64,000 nt of DNA from Streptoalloteichus tenebrarius (GTDB lineage Bacteria > Actinomycetota > Actinomycetes > Mycobacteriales > Pseudonocardiaceae): contig NZ_JAMTCP010000018.1 of assembly GCF_024171885.1 (NCBI RefSeq), positions 54,045 through 118,044 of the forward strand, written 5' to 3'. The position numbers were made by a program, and so were the translations under genes. Within the stretch, counting starts at the first letter, position 1. Every line of letters begins with the position of its first letter. This document shows positions 9,501-17,523 of this stretch, one piece after another. A model generated the notes under the pieces. The model had not been told where the DNA came from, did not search any database, and worked only from the letters and a program-made list of their open reading frames with translations.

Positions 9501-9891
9501 CGCGCCCGACGAGCACCTGGCGGCGTTGCAGGAGGCGTTCCTCGCCAGCCAGTGGGCCGAGCGCACCCCGCACGACGTGGAGGTGGCGTTCGAGACCGAG
9601 ATCGACGGCATCGCCGTGCGCGGCCGGATGGACGCGGTCTTCGCCGACCCGGACGGCGGGTGGACCGTGGTGGACTGGAAGACCGGCGCGCTCCCCGACG
9701 AGACGCGGTTGCCCGCCGTCTCCGTGCAGCTCGCGGCCTACCGCCTCGCCTGGTCGGCGTTGTCCGGGGCGCCGCTGGACCGGGTGAGGGCCGCGTTCCA
9801 CTACGTGCGGCACGACCGCACCCTGCGCCCCGCCGACCTGCTCGACGCCGACGGGCTGCGCGCGCTCCTGCGTTCCGTTCCCCGGAACTGA
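6508..9891 (+). CDS. adnB: AdnB-like UvrD/Rep helicase-nuclease subunit
   Basis: A 1127-aa partner of the preceding gene. Walker A is VVAGAGAGKTETMAARV. Motif II is a canonical LLDEYQDT, motif III is VGDPAQAIYGWRG, and motif VI is LLYVALTRAERALLVSG. The C-terminal nuclease domain has FHTWLEQRF, RGRMDAVF and VVDWKTG. Family knowledge: in the mycobacterial complex AdnB is the leading 3'-to-5' motor, and its intact motif II here agrees with that. GTG 6508 overlaps the adnA TGA (GTGA). The frame stays open far upstream inside adnA, but that part is antisense-like, Arg/Gly-rich shadow and is left out. Confidence 0.9.
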   Translation: MTEIVEHPGSSGGDVLPLEGGWAGPARAGVPEPVVSPRELAAALGLHPPTAEQAAVIAAPAEPALVVAGAGAGKTETMAARVVWLVANRYVTPERVLGLTFTRKAARQLADRVRARLRRLAGSPLLDRVDPSGELRAQVLAGEPTVLTYHAYAGRLVAEHGLRLPVEPGARLLSETATWQLAHRVVSTWTEDLDTDLVPATVTGYVLALAGEMAEHLVTPDRLREHAVAFCAAVEEAPRAKGQRGELKQDLRKVLATQRLRLALLPLLESYAQRKRREGAMDFADQMALAAQLADEHPEVVASERERYGAVLLDEYQDTGHAQRVLLRGLFGRGRPMPVTAVGDPAQAIYGWRGASAANLPRFATDFPGRRGGERVPATRYGLLTSFRNPPEVLVLANAVSAPLRSDGVEVDELRPRDDAGPGDVRCALLSDRRTELEWMASAVAARWKSTVDETGRPPTAAVLVRRRQDMADVAAALREHGLPVEVVGLGGLLDEPEVRDLVSALRMLVDPLAGSAAVRLLTGSRWRLGAADLAALWARAGELAGGSRPGQSDVDDPLVALTEAVPGEHAERAGLVDALDDPGPAERYSAEGHRRIRRLGRELAALRRRLDQPLPELVADVERSLLLDIEALSRPGGVGRAQLDAFADVVAEYTAASPAATLPAFLDYLATAEQAEDGLEPGEVEVAEDRVQVLTVHAAKGLEWEVVAVPNLVAGVFPGTKKESSWLRTVAQLPAELRGDASDLPTLRLEECANRKEIEEAFVRHEKAFDERRLLEERRLLYVALTRAERALLVSGHWWGPKGRRGPSGFLKEIHEVLTTTPGVGVVEHWADEPADDEQNPLTEQVRSVRWPVDPLGPRRAAVAEGAELVRAALAQSTVDDEALFTVDELDGAGAGDPGEDDPEGWARDVTVLLEERRAAADRREQVTLPAQLSVSQLVELAADPDALARRLRRPLPFPPNPFARRGTAFHTWLEQRFSASRLLDLDELPGAADADTAPDEHLAALQEAFLASQWAERTPHDVEVAFETEIDGIAVRGRMDAVFADPDGGWTVVDWKTGALPDETRLPAVSVQLAAYRLAWSALSGAPLDRVRAAFHYVRHDRTLRPADLLDADGLRALLRSVPRN

Positions 9892-9928
9892 CGACCGGCG
9901 GGCAGCCGGCCCGCCGCGGCGCCGTGGA

Positions 9929-9949
9929 TTTCCCTTCTGGGAAGGGAAA
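9929..9949. terminator. 9-bp perfect inverted repeat after adnB
   Basis: TTTCCCTTC and GAAGGGAAA flank the 3-nt loop TGG, 37 bp past the adnB stop. It is too AT-containing and too short to be a typical local terminator and has no T-run, so it could equally be an operator for the gene at 10082. Confidence 0.4.
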
Positions 9950-10081
9950 CGGGGGCGCACCCCGCTCCCCGCCGCCTCCCGGCGCGGCGACGGAGGGGGG
10001 CGGAACCCGACGGACCAGCCGATCGCGACCCGCTGAGCAGCCGGTTTGCCGCCGCGCCCCGGAGGCGAGAAGCATGGCGCA

Positions 10082-10693
10082 ATGCCGCTAGCTCAGAACT
10101 GGCCCCTGGACAGCCCGCCGGGAATCAAGGTCGCGGTGGCCCAGGAACTCGTGGAACTCCGTGCTCCGCTGGTCAACGTGAGCCGGGACGACGAGGGCGA
10201 CTGGACGTTCCGCGGCCCCGGCGCGGGCGACGACCAGGTCACCGCCATGACCCTGGCCGACGTCGTCAACGCCTGGCCCCACGTGGCGTCCCTGGACGAA
10301 CTGCGCCCCGGCGCGGTCGCCCTCTGGGACTGGGCGGGCAACGGATGGCAGATCGGATTCCCCGTCTCGACCGCCCCGCCCAAGGCCGTCGATCTGGACG
10401 AGGACCGGTGGCCGCTACTCGGCCCGGACTCGCACGCCGTCGTCGAGCGCGCCGTCGTCACCGGCGAGCGCCCGTTGACCGACATCCAACGCGACGAGGA
10501 GGGCTTCTCCTACGTCGGGCCGGAGCAGACCGCCGAGCCCAACCCCGAGGACTACCTGCTGGTGCCCCTCGCCGACGCGGTGCGCCGGTGGCCGCACTCC
10601 CTGCCCGTGGTGCTCGCGCTGGAGCCCGGCGAGGGCGTGGAGTGGCACCACGACGCCCAGCAGTGGGAGAGCTACCGCTTCACCCGCGGCTGA
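10082..10693 (+). CDS. Hypothetical protein with two related halves
   Basis: A 203-aa acidic, Trp-rich protein that I do not recognise as a named family. It has two related segments. VNVSRDDEGDWTFRGPG, then MTLADVVNAWPH and a Trp-rich strand, is echoed by DIQRDEEGFSYVGPE, LVPLADAVRRWPH and a closing VEWHHDAQQWESYRF. This suggests an internal duplication of about 90 residues, perhaps a binding domain. There is no signal peptide or membrane segment. The best Shine-Dalgarno (GGAGG, 10061-10065) is spaced for an ATG at 10074 in another frame, which encodes only five codons and ends after this start codon. Translation may therefore be coupled. Confidence 0.65.
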   Translation: MPLAQNWPLDSPPGIKVAVAQELVELRAPLVNVSRDDEGDWTFRGPGAGDDQVTAMTLADVVNAWPHVASLDELRPGAVALWDWAGNGWQIGFPVSTAPPKAVDLDEDRWPLLGPDSHAVVERAVVTGERPLTDIQRDEEGFSYVGPEQTAEPNPEDYLLVPLADAVRRWPHSLPVVLALEPGEGVEWHHDAQQWESYRFTRG

Positions 10694-10706
10694 CCCCGAT
10701 CGTCTC

Positions 10707-10750
10707 CGGTCCGCCGACCCGCCACCGGTGCGGTGCGGGTCGGCGGACCG
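10707..10750 (+). terminator. Rho-independent-like terminator
   Basis: A 15-bp perfect stem (10707-10721 with 10736-10750; arm CGGTCCGCCGACCCG) sits 13 bp past the stop of the gene at 10082. A weak TTCCCCC tail follows, typical of high-GC actinobacterial terminators. Confidence 0.65.
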
Positions 10751-10808
10751 TTCCCCCTCGTGCTCCGGTTGCCGTGAGGTGGCCGCCGATCACGGATACC
10801 CTGGGCGG

Positions 10809-11303
10809 ATGGGAGCCAGCGCGGACCCCGGTTGGCGGTGCCTCGGCCAGGAGCTCGGCGTCGTGGCGCGGGGCGCGCGGGCCCACCTCGACCGGGTGCT
10901 GGCCCGGTACGGGGTGACGTTCGCCGGGTTCCTCGTGTTGCGCGGCCTGGCCGCCGGCCCGGTCGGCAACGGCGAGCTGGCCGCCCGGCTCGACATCGAG
11001 GCGCCCACGCTCACCCGGCAGGTCAACCGGCTCGTGCGGGCCGGGCTCGTGGAGCGCTCGGTGCCCGACGGCGACCGGCGGGCCGTGCGGCTGTCGCTGT
11101 CCGAGCGCGGCGGTCGACTGCTGGGCGAGGTCGAACGGGCGGTCGCGGCCGGGGACGCCGAACTCGCGGCGCCCCTGGACGACGAGGAGCTGGCGACGCT
11201 GCACGACCTGCTCGGCAGGATCGGGGCCCACGTCGACCGCCTGGGCCGGCGCTGGGGGGACGTGGTCAGCGGCGGGCCTGGGCCCGCGCCACCTCGGCCT
11301 TGA
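10809..11303 (+). CDS. MarR-family transcriptional regulator
   Basis: A 164-aa winged-helix protein. The recognition region NGELAARLDIEAPTLTRQVN leads into the wing LVERSVPDGDRRAVRLSLS, the hallmark of MarR proteins. Flanking helices at both ends form the dimer interface. MarR proteins are usually ligand-responsive repressors of adjacent genes, but no efflux or catabolic neighbour is obvious. TACCCT at 10797-10802 ends 6 bp before the ATG, so the mRNA is probably leaderless. Its 3' end overlaps the convergent gene at 11266-11796 by 38 bp. Confidence 0.85.
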   Translation: MGASADPGWRCLGQELGVVARGARAHLDRVLARYGVTFAGFLVLRGLAAGPVGNGELAARLDIEAPTLTRQVNRLVRAGLVERSVPDGDRRAVRLSLSERGGRLLGEVERAVAAGDAELAAPLDDEELATLHDLLGRIGAHVDRLGRRWGDVVSGGPGPAPPRP

Positions 11304-11796
11304 GCACCCGGTCGTAGAGGACCTCCAGCAGCCACCGGCCGAACAGCGAGGGGCCGAACTCCCGGGAGCGGTCCTCCGGGAGCACCGACACGGCCGAGTT
11401 GCCGTCGGCGAGGGTGGTGACCACTCCCACGCCGTAGTAGTCGAGTTCGATCAGCGGCCACTCGTCGTCCTGCGGCGTGGGCAACACGACGGCGCACGGC
11501 GCGAGCGTCATGAGCGTGCCGCACGACTCCAGCGCCCTGGACAGCGCCGTCTCCTCGACCAGCACCCCGACCAGGTCGACCGCGGGCACGGGCAGGCGGT
11601 CGTGGAAGGTGGGGTCGAACCACGACCGGAACCAGTTCGGGTCGGTCTCCGGGGGCCAGCCGTTGCGCACGCGCCAGCGGTGCACGTCCTTGCGCACGCG
11701 CACCACCGCGGACACCCGTTGGCCGAGGACCGCCACATCGGCGATGACGACGCCGCGCCAACCCAGTGCGAACGCGGCGTGCTGAAGAGCCAGCAC
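11266..11796 (-). CDS. Hypothetical protein
   Basis: A 176-aa cytosolic protein that I do not recognise. It is a mixed alpha/beta sequence with a central Trp/Phe-rich segment (PNWFRSWFDPTFHDRLP) and no Cys cluster, membrane helix or signal peptide. The third-codon-position G/C bias agrees with a real gene. It converges on the MarR gene with overlapping 3' ends. No neighbour on its own strand suggests a role. Confidence 0.6.
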   Translation of the reverse strand: MLALQHAAFALGWRGVVIADVAVLGQRVSAVVRVRKDVHRWRVRNGWPPETDPNWFRSWFDPTFHDRLPVPAVDLVGVLVEETALSRALESCGTLMTLAPCAVVLPTPQDDEWPLIELDYYGVGVVTTLADGNSAVSVLPEDRSREFGPSLFGRWLLEVLYDRVLKAEVARAQARR

Positions 11797-12260
11797 TCGG
11801 GCATCCTAGGGCCTGATCCACAACAGTTGCCAAGCGTGAGCGGCAGTGCGCGCTGCGGAGTCAGCCAGGTGGACTCGTCCCGGCGTGGCCGCGGTGACGT
11901 CCGCCGACAAACCACCTGATCGCCGGCCTCCGAGGTGGGTGGTCTCGTGGCAAGGGCGTCGATCGGTGGCTCCGGTCGGTGTCGGACATCACCGCCCCGA
12001 CGGCGTTCCCGACGTCCTGCTCCCTCCACAGTGGACGAAGGTGGCGTGGCCGTGGCGCCGGCGCGGCCGGCGCCCCTGGCGGCCACGCGGACGATTCCGA
12101 GAACGCGCCGCGATCCCGAACCTTCCCTCGCGCACCTCCTCTGGGCTCAACGGGTGACGTGCGGAGGGGTGCGGATCGGGACGAACCGGACGAGGGGGTT
12201 GGGTGTGGCGCCAACAGATCGCGTGCCGACTGGGCCTGTTGGCGGCTACCCTGCTGCGCC
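11797..12260. other. Gene-free stretch
   Basis: No convincing gene. It holds one TCCACAGTGGA palindrome (12025-12035), the promoter of the minus-strand gene at 11796, and TACCCT at 12247-12252, 8 bp before a GTG that opens the next possible ORF. Confidence 0.5.
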
Positions 12261-12545
12261 GTGAGCGACGACCACCATCCCGGCGCGGGGAACGCCGAGG
12301 ACCTCCGTTCCGCCTCCCTTCCGGGAGCGGCTGGCGGTGCCGTGGGCGACCCGTCCCCGGTTGTCCTCGCCGGTTCCTGTCACTGGCCGCGAGGCGGAGC
12401 CGAGCTGAACGCGTCCCCCAGCGGGTACACGGGCTCCGGGGTGAGCACCGTGGTGTCACGACAGACCGCCGTGAGCCGCGCCGGTCGTCCGGAACCGGTC
12501 CGGCTCCGGACGCGGGACGGCGTCACCGAGGAGCGAGCGGCATGA
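12261..12545 (+). CDS. Possible small ORF coupled to the K+ channel gene
   Basis: An open frame of 94 codons starts with GTG, 8 bp after a -10-like TACCCT, and its TGA overlaps the ATG of the channel gene (ATGA). The product is low-complexity, rich in Gly, Ser, Ala and Arg, and resembles no family I know. It may be a translated leader or only the transcribed 5' region of the channel mRNA. Confidence 0.35.
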   Translation: MSDDHHPGAGNAEDLRSASLPGAAGGAVGDPSPVVLAGSCHWPRGGAELNASPSGYTGSGVSTVVSRQTAVSRAGRPEPVRLRTRDGVTEERAA

Positions 12546-13609
12546 GGCGACGGTGGAACACGTCCGACCGGCTGACGGACCGCCCCGACCACGCCCTGGT
12601 GGGCGTGATCCGGATGCCGGAGAGCGGCGTCGGGCCGTTGCGGTCGATCATCCGCCGGGTGGTCGGCGCGCTGCTCGCGCTCACCGCGGCGATCCTGATC
12701 GTCTACTGGGACCGGGACGGCTACCGCGACGTCAACGAGGACGGGCTGTCCCTGCTCGACTGCGTGTACTACGCGACGGTGTCGCTGTCCACGACGGGCT
12801 ACGGCGACATCACCCCGGTGTCGTCCTCGGCCCGGCTGGTGAACGTCCTCGTCATCACCCCCCTGCGGGTGCTGTTCCTCATCGTCCTGGTCGGAACCAC
12901 ACTCGAGGTGCTCACCGAGCGGTCCCGGCAGGCTCTCCGGATCCAGAAGTGGAGGCGCAAGGTGCGCGACCACGTGGTGGTCATCGGCTTCGGCACCAAG
13001 GGGCGGTCGGCCGTCAGCGCCCTGCTCGGCGACGGGGCCGACCCCGCGCGGATCGTCGTGGTGGACACGGACAAGACCGCGTTGGACGCCGCGTCCTCCC
13101 TGGGGCTGGTGACGGTCAGCGGCTCCGGCACCCGGTCCGACGTCCTACGGGTGGCCGGGGTGCCGGACGCCCGGTCGATCGTCGTCGCCGCCAACCGCGA
13201 CGACACCGCCGTGCTGGTCACGCTGACCGCGCGGGAGCTGGCCCCCCGGGCGCAGATCGTGGTGGCCGTCCGCGAGGCCGAGAACGTCCACCTGCTGCGC
13301 CAGTCGGGCGCCGACTCCGTCGTGGTGTCCAGTGAGACGGCGGGCCGCCTGCTCGGCATGGCCACCTCGACCCCGTCGCTGGTGGAGATGTTCGAGGACC
13401 TGCTCACCCCGGACGCCGGCCTGGCCATCGCCGAGCGGGAGATCGAGCCGGGCGAGGTCGGAGGCTCGCCGCGCCACCTGTCCGACATCGTGCTGGGCGT
13501 GGTGCGGCAGGGCCGCCTCTACCGGGTGGACGCGCCCGAGGTCGACGCGCTCGACCCGGGGGACAAGCTGCTCTACGTCCGCAAGGTGACACCGGCCGGC
13601 GAGAGCTGA
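12542..13609 (+). CDS. Two-TM potassium channel with RCK/TrkA-N domain
   Basis: A 355-aa membrane protein. TM1 is at about residues 40-55, a pore loop carries the K+ selectivity filter TTGYGD (84-89), and TM2 is at about 99-122. A cytosolic RCK domain begins with the Rossmann motif VVVIGFGTKG (145-154), and a TrkA-C-like region follows. This is the layout of MthK-type channels and of the actinobacterial gene found between adnB and nudC in mycobacteria. NAD(H), nucleotides or Ca2+ could gate it through the RCK domain. GAGGAG stands 9 bp before the ATG. It converges with the kinase gene, leaving 14 bp between the stops. Confidence 0.92.
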   Translation: MRRRWNTSDRLTDRPDHALVGVIRMPESGVGPLRSIIRRVVGALLALTAAILIVYWDRDGYRDVNEDGLSLLDCVYYATVSLSTTGYGDITPVSSSARLVNVLVITPLRVLFLIVLVGTTLEVLTERSRQALRIQKWRRKVRDHVVVIGFGTKGRSAVSALLGDGADPARIVVVDTDKTALDAASSLGLVTVSGSGTRSDVLRVAGVPDARSIVVAANRDDTAVLVTLTARELAPRAQIVVAVREAENVHLLRQSGADSVVVSSETAGRLLGMATSTPSLVEMFEDLLTPDAGLAIAEREIEPGEVGGSPRHLSDIVLGVVRQGRLYRVDAPEVDALDPGDKLLYVRKVTPAGES

Positions 13610-13623
13610 CCACGCCGCCGGCC

Positions 13624-15066
13624 TCACCCCGACGGCGTGAGCAGTTCGGGCGGGCTGGCACGGGGCGAGGCGGTCGGCGGCGGGCGGACCGCGGGAGACG
13701 CCGACAACACCGCCGACGACACCGCCGGCGACTCGACGGGCAGGGTGAGCCGGAACACCGCGCCGCGCCCTCCCACGGGCTCGGCGCAGACCAGCTCACC
13801 GCCGTGCGCCCGGGCCAGGCCCCGGGCGATGGACAGGCCCAGGCCGGCGCCACCCACGCTCCGATCCCGGGCGGCGTCCAGCCGGACCAACCGTTCGAAG
13901 ATCCGCTCACGGGACTCGGGCGGCACGCCGGGGCCGTCGTCGACGACCTCGACCACCGCGTTCCCGTCCCGCCGGGACACCCGCACGGTGACCTCGCCGT
14001 CGCCCGGCGCGTGACGTCGGGCGTTGTCCAGCAGGTTGGCCAGGACCTGGGCGAGATGGTCCGGATCGGCCACCACCGGGGTCGGCTCGCCCACCACCGT
14101 CACCGTGAGGCCGGGCGACAGCAGGCGAACCCGCTCCGCCTCGTGCTCGGCCAGCGCCAGCAGGTCGACGCGCTCACCGCGCAGCTCCAGCCCGGCGTCG
14201 ATCCTGGCCAGCGCCAACAGGTCCGTCACGAGCCGGCCGGCCCGGCGCGCCTCGCGCGCCAACAGGACCTGCATCCGCTCCCGTTCGGCCGGGTCGGCCT
14301 CCGGCCCGGCCTGCACCAGCACCTCGGCCGCCGCCTGCACGCCGGCGATCGGCGTGCGCAGCTCGTGCGCCGCGTCCGCCAGGAACCGGCGGGTCCTGGC
14401 CTCGGACTCCCGCGCCTGGCGCTCCGCCCCCTCCAACGCGTCCACCATCTGGTCGAACGCCACGGCCGTGCGCCCCAGCTCGGTGTCCGGCTCGTCCGGA
14501 GCCAGCCGGCGTCCCCGGTCACCCCGGGCGATCGAGCGCGCGACCTCGGCCATCGTCTCCAACGGCCGCAGGGAGACCCGGACCGTCCCCACCAGGGCCA
14601 CCCCGGTCACCACGATCGCGCCGAGCCCGACCAGCCCCACCACCCGGCGCAACCGGCGCTGCGCCGCGCTCACCTGGTCCTGGTCGGCGGTCAGGACCAG
14701 GTGCGAGCCGTCGGCGAGCCGGCGCCGCACCGGCTCCAGCCGTCGGCCGGGGCCGCTCTCCGCCTCTGGGGCCTCTCCGCCGAACTCCCGGCCGTCGGCC
14801 GTGGTCAGCCTGGCCCGGATGCCCCCGCCGTCGAGCCGCCGCGCCAGCTCGGCGGGCCGCACGCGCTGCCGGGCCAACTGCTCCGCGAACTGCGCCCTGT
14901 CCCGCATCCGCGCGGTGACGTCCCGCCGGGTCTGGAGGTCGAACAACGCGTCCACCAGCACCATGACCAGGAACATGGCCACCGACACCACGGCGACCGA
15001 GTACAACGCCACCCGACGGCGCAGGGACGAGGTGCGCAGCGGCCGGTCGGCCCGTCCGGCGCTCAC
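13624..15066 (-). CDS. OmpR-partner sensor histidine kinase
   Basis: A 480-aa membrane kinase with TM1 at about 19-41, a ~100-residue extracytoplasmic sensor, TM2 at about 141-164 and HAMP. HisKA follows with the phosphorylated His234 in DAAHELRTPI. The ATPase boxes are LLDNARRHAP (N), DDGPGVP (G1) and GLGLSIARG (G2). GTG 15066 overlaps the regulator's TGA (GTGA), so the two genes are coupled. The sensor is Arg/Glu-rich and the signal is unknown. The open frame upstream of 15066 lies inside the regulator gene and is not part of this protein. Confidence 0.9.
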   Translation of the reverse strand: MSAGRADRPLRTSSLRRRVALYSVAVVSVAMFLVMVLVDALFDLQTRRDVTARMRDRAQFAEQLARQRVRPAELARRLDGGGIRARLTTADGREFGGEAPEAESGPGRRLEPVRRRLADGSHLVLTADQDQVSAAQRRLRRVVGLVGLGAIVVTGVALVGTVRVSLRPLETMAEVARSIARGDRGRRLAPDEPDTELGRTAVAFDQMVDALEGAERQARESEARTRRFLADAAHELRTPIAGVQAAAEVLVQAGPEADPAERERMQVLLAREARRAGRLVTDLLALARIDAGLELRGERVDLLALAEHEAERVRLLSPGLTVTVVGEPTPVVADPDHLAQVLANLLDNARRHAPGDGEVTVRVSRRDGNAVVEVVDDGPGVPPESRERIFERLVRLDAARDRSVGGAGLGLSIARGLARAHGGELVCAEPVGGRGAVFRLTLPVESPAVSSAVLSASPAVRPPPTASPRASPPELLTPSG

Positions 15067-15737
15067 GGTGACTCCGCCCTGAGCACGTAGCCGAGACCGC
15101 GCACGGTGTGCAGCAGCCGGGAACCATGGGCCTCCAGCTTCCGGCGCAGGGCGCTGACGTGGACCTCGACCAGGTTCGGGTCGTACTCGTCGTAGCCCCA
15201 CACCGCCGTCAGGATCTGCACCTTGTTCACCACCCGTCCCCGTTGCCCCGCCAGGTAACCCAGCAGCCGCCACTCCGTGCCCGTCAGCTCGATCCGGTTC
15301 CCCGCCCGCAGCACCACCCCGGCGTCGGCGTCGATCACCAGGTCGCCGACCTGCACCGTGGCGGGAACCCGGCGCAGGCGGCGCAGGACCGCCCCCACCC
15401 TGGCGACCAGCTCGGCCAGCTCGAACGGCTTGACGACGTAGTCGTCGGCCCCGCCGCGCAGGCCGCGCACCCGGTCGTGGACGCCGTCCCTGGCGGTCAG
15501 CAGCACCACGCCGGCGTCGGTCCGCCGCCGCACCACCTCCAGCAGGGCGAACCCGTCCCGGCCCGGCAGCATCACGTCCAGCACCACCAGGTCGGGCCGG
15601 AACCCGTCAAGCACGGCCTCCAGCCCGCGCCCATCCCGCTGGCCCGACACCACGAGCCCGGCGTCGCGCAGCGCGGACTCCACGGCGACGCGGATCGCCT
15701 CCGCGTCCTCCACCACCAGCACCCTCGCCGCGCTCAC
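15063..15737 (-). CDS. OmpR/PhoB-family response regulator
   Basis: A 224-aa two-domain regulator. The receiver has the acidic pair E10/D11, phospho-acceptor D54 in VVLDVMLPG, Thr in VVLLTAR and Lys in YVVKPF. The winged helix ends in the usual TVRGLGYVLR. GTG 15737 is chosen because the receiver starts right after it. It is the first gene of the two-gene system. An 18-bp inverted repeat lies in the region it shares with the divergent gene at 15926, so autoregulation and control of that gene are likely. Confidence 0.92.
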   Translation of the reverse strand: MSAARVLVVEDAEAIRVAVESALRDAGLVVSGQRDGRGLEAVLDGFRPDLVVLDVMLPGRDGFALLEVVRRRTDAGVVLLTARDGVHDRVRGLRGGADDYVVKPFELAELVARVGAVLRRLRRVPATVQVGDLVIDADAGVVLRAGNRIELTGTEWRLLGYLAGQRGRVVNKVQILTAVWGYDEYDPNLVEVHVSALRRKLEAHGSRLLHTVRGLGYVLRAESP

Positions 15738-15759
15738 CTGCCCATTCTGCGGTCCTCGA

Positions 15760-15814
15760 CCTGAAGGACGGCTGAAGACGACGGCGCTCCCCACTCCTTC
15801 AGCCCGCCTTCAGG
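15760..15814. promoter_or_regulatory. Inverted repeat, likely response-regulator operator
   Basis: CCTGAAGGACGGCTGAAG (15760-15777) and CTTCAGCCCGCCTTCAGG (15797-15814) are inverted copies with 2 mismatches, separated by 19 bp. Each arm itself contains two CTGAAG units 10 bp apart, the direct-repeat spacing typical of OmpR-family sites. It lies between the divergent regulator and DUF5666-like genes. Confidence 0.65.
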
Positions 15815-15925
15815 TTCGCCGGCCATCGTCGAATCCGGAACCGCCACGGCGGAACCCAGCGCACAGACGGGATGAGGCCGGGGACGAGGCCGGAGCGACA
15901 CGAGCGACACAACAGGAGAGGACCA

Positions 15926-16654
15926 ATGGAGGACATGACGGACCGGCCGGAGGCCGGGCACGAACCGGGGCATCAGCCGGCGATCGGGACGGCGCGACCG
16001 AGGCGACGCGGATGGCTGTGGCCAGTGGCGACCGGCGTCAGCCTCGCCGGAGTGACCGCCGCCGTGGTGCTCGGAGCCGGGGCCCTCACCGGGACACCGG
16101 CCGCCGCGAGCGGCTCGCGACTGGTGGATCTCCCCCTCGCCGGGGACACGGCCGAGGGACGCCTCGCCCCGGCCGCCGAACGAGCCGGCGGAGAGGGCGA
16201 CCACGGCAAGCCACGTCGCGGCCAGGTGCGGGAAGGGCAGACGATCCTGGCGGGCACGGTTCAGGAGGCGAAGGACGACCGGCTCGTGGTCAACCGGGAC
16301 GGCGGCGGCCAGGTGACCGTGACCACGAACGGAGGCACGAAGGTGCGGGGGTCCGGTGTGGACTCGCTGGCCGCGCTGCGCCAGGGGCAACGGGTGGTGG
16401 TCCGAGTCGACCGGGAGAACAGGGCGCTCTCGGTCCGGGTGCCGGCGGCCCACGCGGTGGGGACGGTGACCGCGATCAACGGTGGCCGGGGGACCCTCCT
16501 CAGAGGCGACGGCCTCACCCTCGCCCTGGACCTGTCGGGCGTGCGGGACGCGCCCAAGGTCGGTGATCTCGTCGCGGTGCGGGGAACGCCCACCGAGGGC
16601 GGCGGCACCCTGAAGGTGACGGAGGTGCGCATGCTGCCCCGCACCGGCGGCTGA
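15926..16654 (+). CDS. Single-pass membrane protein, DUF5666-like
   Basis: A 242-aa protein with a short Arg-rich cytosolic N-terminus, one TM segment (WLWPVATGVSLAGVTAAVVLG) and an exported domain. The domain is made of repeated small beta motifs, for example GTVQEAKDDRLVVNRDG and GTVTAINGGRGTLL. These resemble DUF5666, an OB-like fold found in exported proteins next to two-component systems. AGGAGAGG lies 6 bp before the ATG. Its divergence from the regulator across a shared inverted repeat suggests it is a target of the system. The biochemical role is unknown. Confidence 0.75.
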   Translation: MEDMTDRPEAGHEPGHQPAIGTARPRRRGWLWPVATGVSLAGVTAAVVLGAGALTGTPAAASGSRLVDLPLAGDTAEGRLAPAAERAGGEGDHGKPRRGQVREGQTILAGTVQEAKDDRLVVNRDGGGQVTVTTNGGTKVRGSGVDSLAALRQGQRVVVRVDRENRALSVRVPAAHAVGTVTAINGGRGTLLRGDGLTLALDLSGVRDAPKVGDLVAVRGTPTEGGGTLKVTEVRMLPRTGG

Positions 16655-16922
16655 CGACGGCGCGGCCGGCGGCGGAGGACCGCAGGAGGGAGGGGGCCAG
16701 GGTGCGAGAGCCGTTCGGGGTCCGCCCCGACCTCGCGAGGCCGGACTTCGCGTCCGTCCTCTGAGGACACCGGTCCCGCTGGGGCGCGACGTCGCCGCGC
16801 CCAGGGCGCGGCGAGGAGCGGGGTCGGTGCTGGGTGGTGCGGCGGGGCGCGGGCCCGGACGGAGACGCCGGACCTCAGGCCGGGGAACGGGGTGGGATGG
16901 GGCATCTGCCACGATCGGGGTC

Positions 16923-17516
16923 GTGGCGGTGCGGCATAGGCCGGTTCGATGGCTGCTGGTCCTGATGGTCATCGGGCTGGTCGGGATCGGTGCGGCGGTT
17001 GCCGTGTGGTGGCCGCTGTCGGGTACGTGGACCGGCGGCGGGTACGCGGGGCGGCGGGTCGGGGCGACGGTGGTCACCTCGGCCCCGTGTGGCACGGCCG
17101 CGGCGAGCGACGTGGTCGAGGTGCAGGTCGACGGGAAGACCCGCCGGGCCACGCTCGACGGCTGCGGCCATCGCCAGGGTGAGACGTTCGACGTGGAGCT
17201 CCCCTCGTCGGTCCCACCCACCGGCGACCTGCGGGTGTGGTTGGCGGGGACCGGCGCCGCGGGCGCGGGGCCCGACCTGGAGTCCCGGCTCCGGTCGGTG
17301 CTGCTCGCGTTGGCCGCCGTGTCGGGTGCGCTCTTCGCCTTCCTGGTCCGTCGGCGCACGCCGACGAGGCCGGAACCGAAGCCACAGCCGATGCCAGCGT
17401 CCGCAGCCCCACCGACGGCCACCCCACCGGCCCGGCCAACGACAGCGGAGCCGACGATGGTCGGCCCCGCACCGAACCCGGCCTGGCCCCAGCCCGTCGG
17501 CAACCGAACCAAATAA
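16923..17516 (+). CDS. Hypothetical membrane protein
   Basis: A 197-aa protein with TM1 close to the N-terminus (WLLVLMVIGLVGIGAAVAVW), a ~110-residue outside domain containing two Cys, a second TM (LLALAAVSGALFAFLV) and a Pro/Ala-rich tail of about 60 residues in the cytosol. I do not recognise a family. GTG 16923 is chosen as the nearest start before TM1; longer forms would add Arg-rich low-complexity sequence. A G-run/C-run hairpin follows the stop. The 268-bp gap before the gene holds no other convincing coding sequence. Confidence 0.6.
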   Translation: MAVRHRPVRWLLVLMVIGLVGIGAAVAVWWPLSGTWTGGGYAGRRVGATVVTSAPCGTAAASDVVEVQVDGKTRRATLDGCGHRQGETFDVELPSSVPPTGDLRVWLAGTGAAGAGPDLESRLRSVLLALAAVSGALFAFLVRRRTPTRPEPKPQPMPASAAPPTATPPARPTTAEPTMVGPAPNPAWPQPVGNRTK

Positions 17517-17523
17517 CAACCAA

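Noticed and set aside
6295..9960. Long minus-strand open frame opposite adnB
   Set aside because: Same antisense artefact; no domain, and the plus strand is certain.
16702..16764. 20-codon ORF with a purine-rich ribosome site
   Set aside because: Too short and without support from neighbours or similarity.
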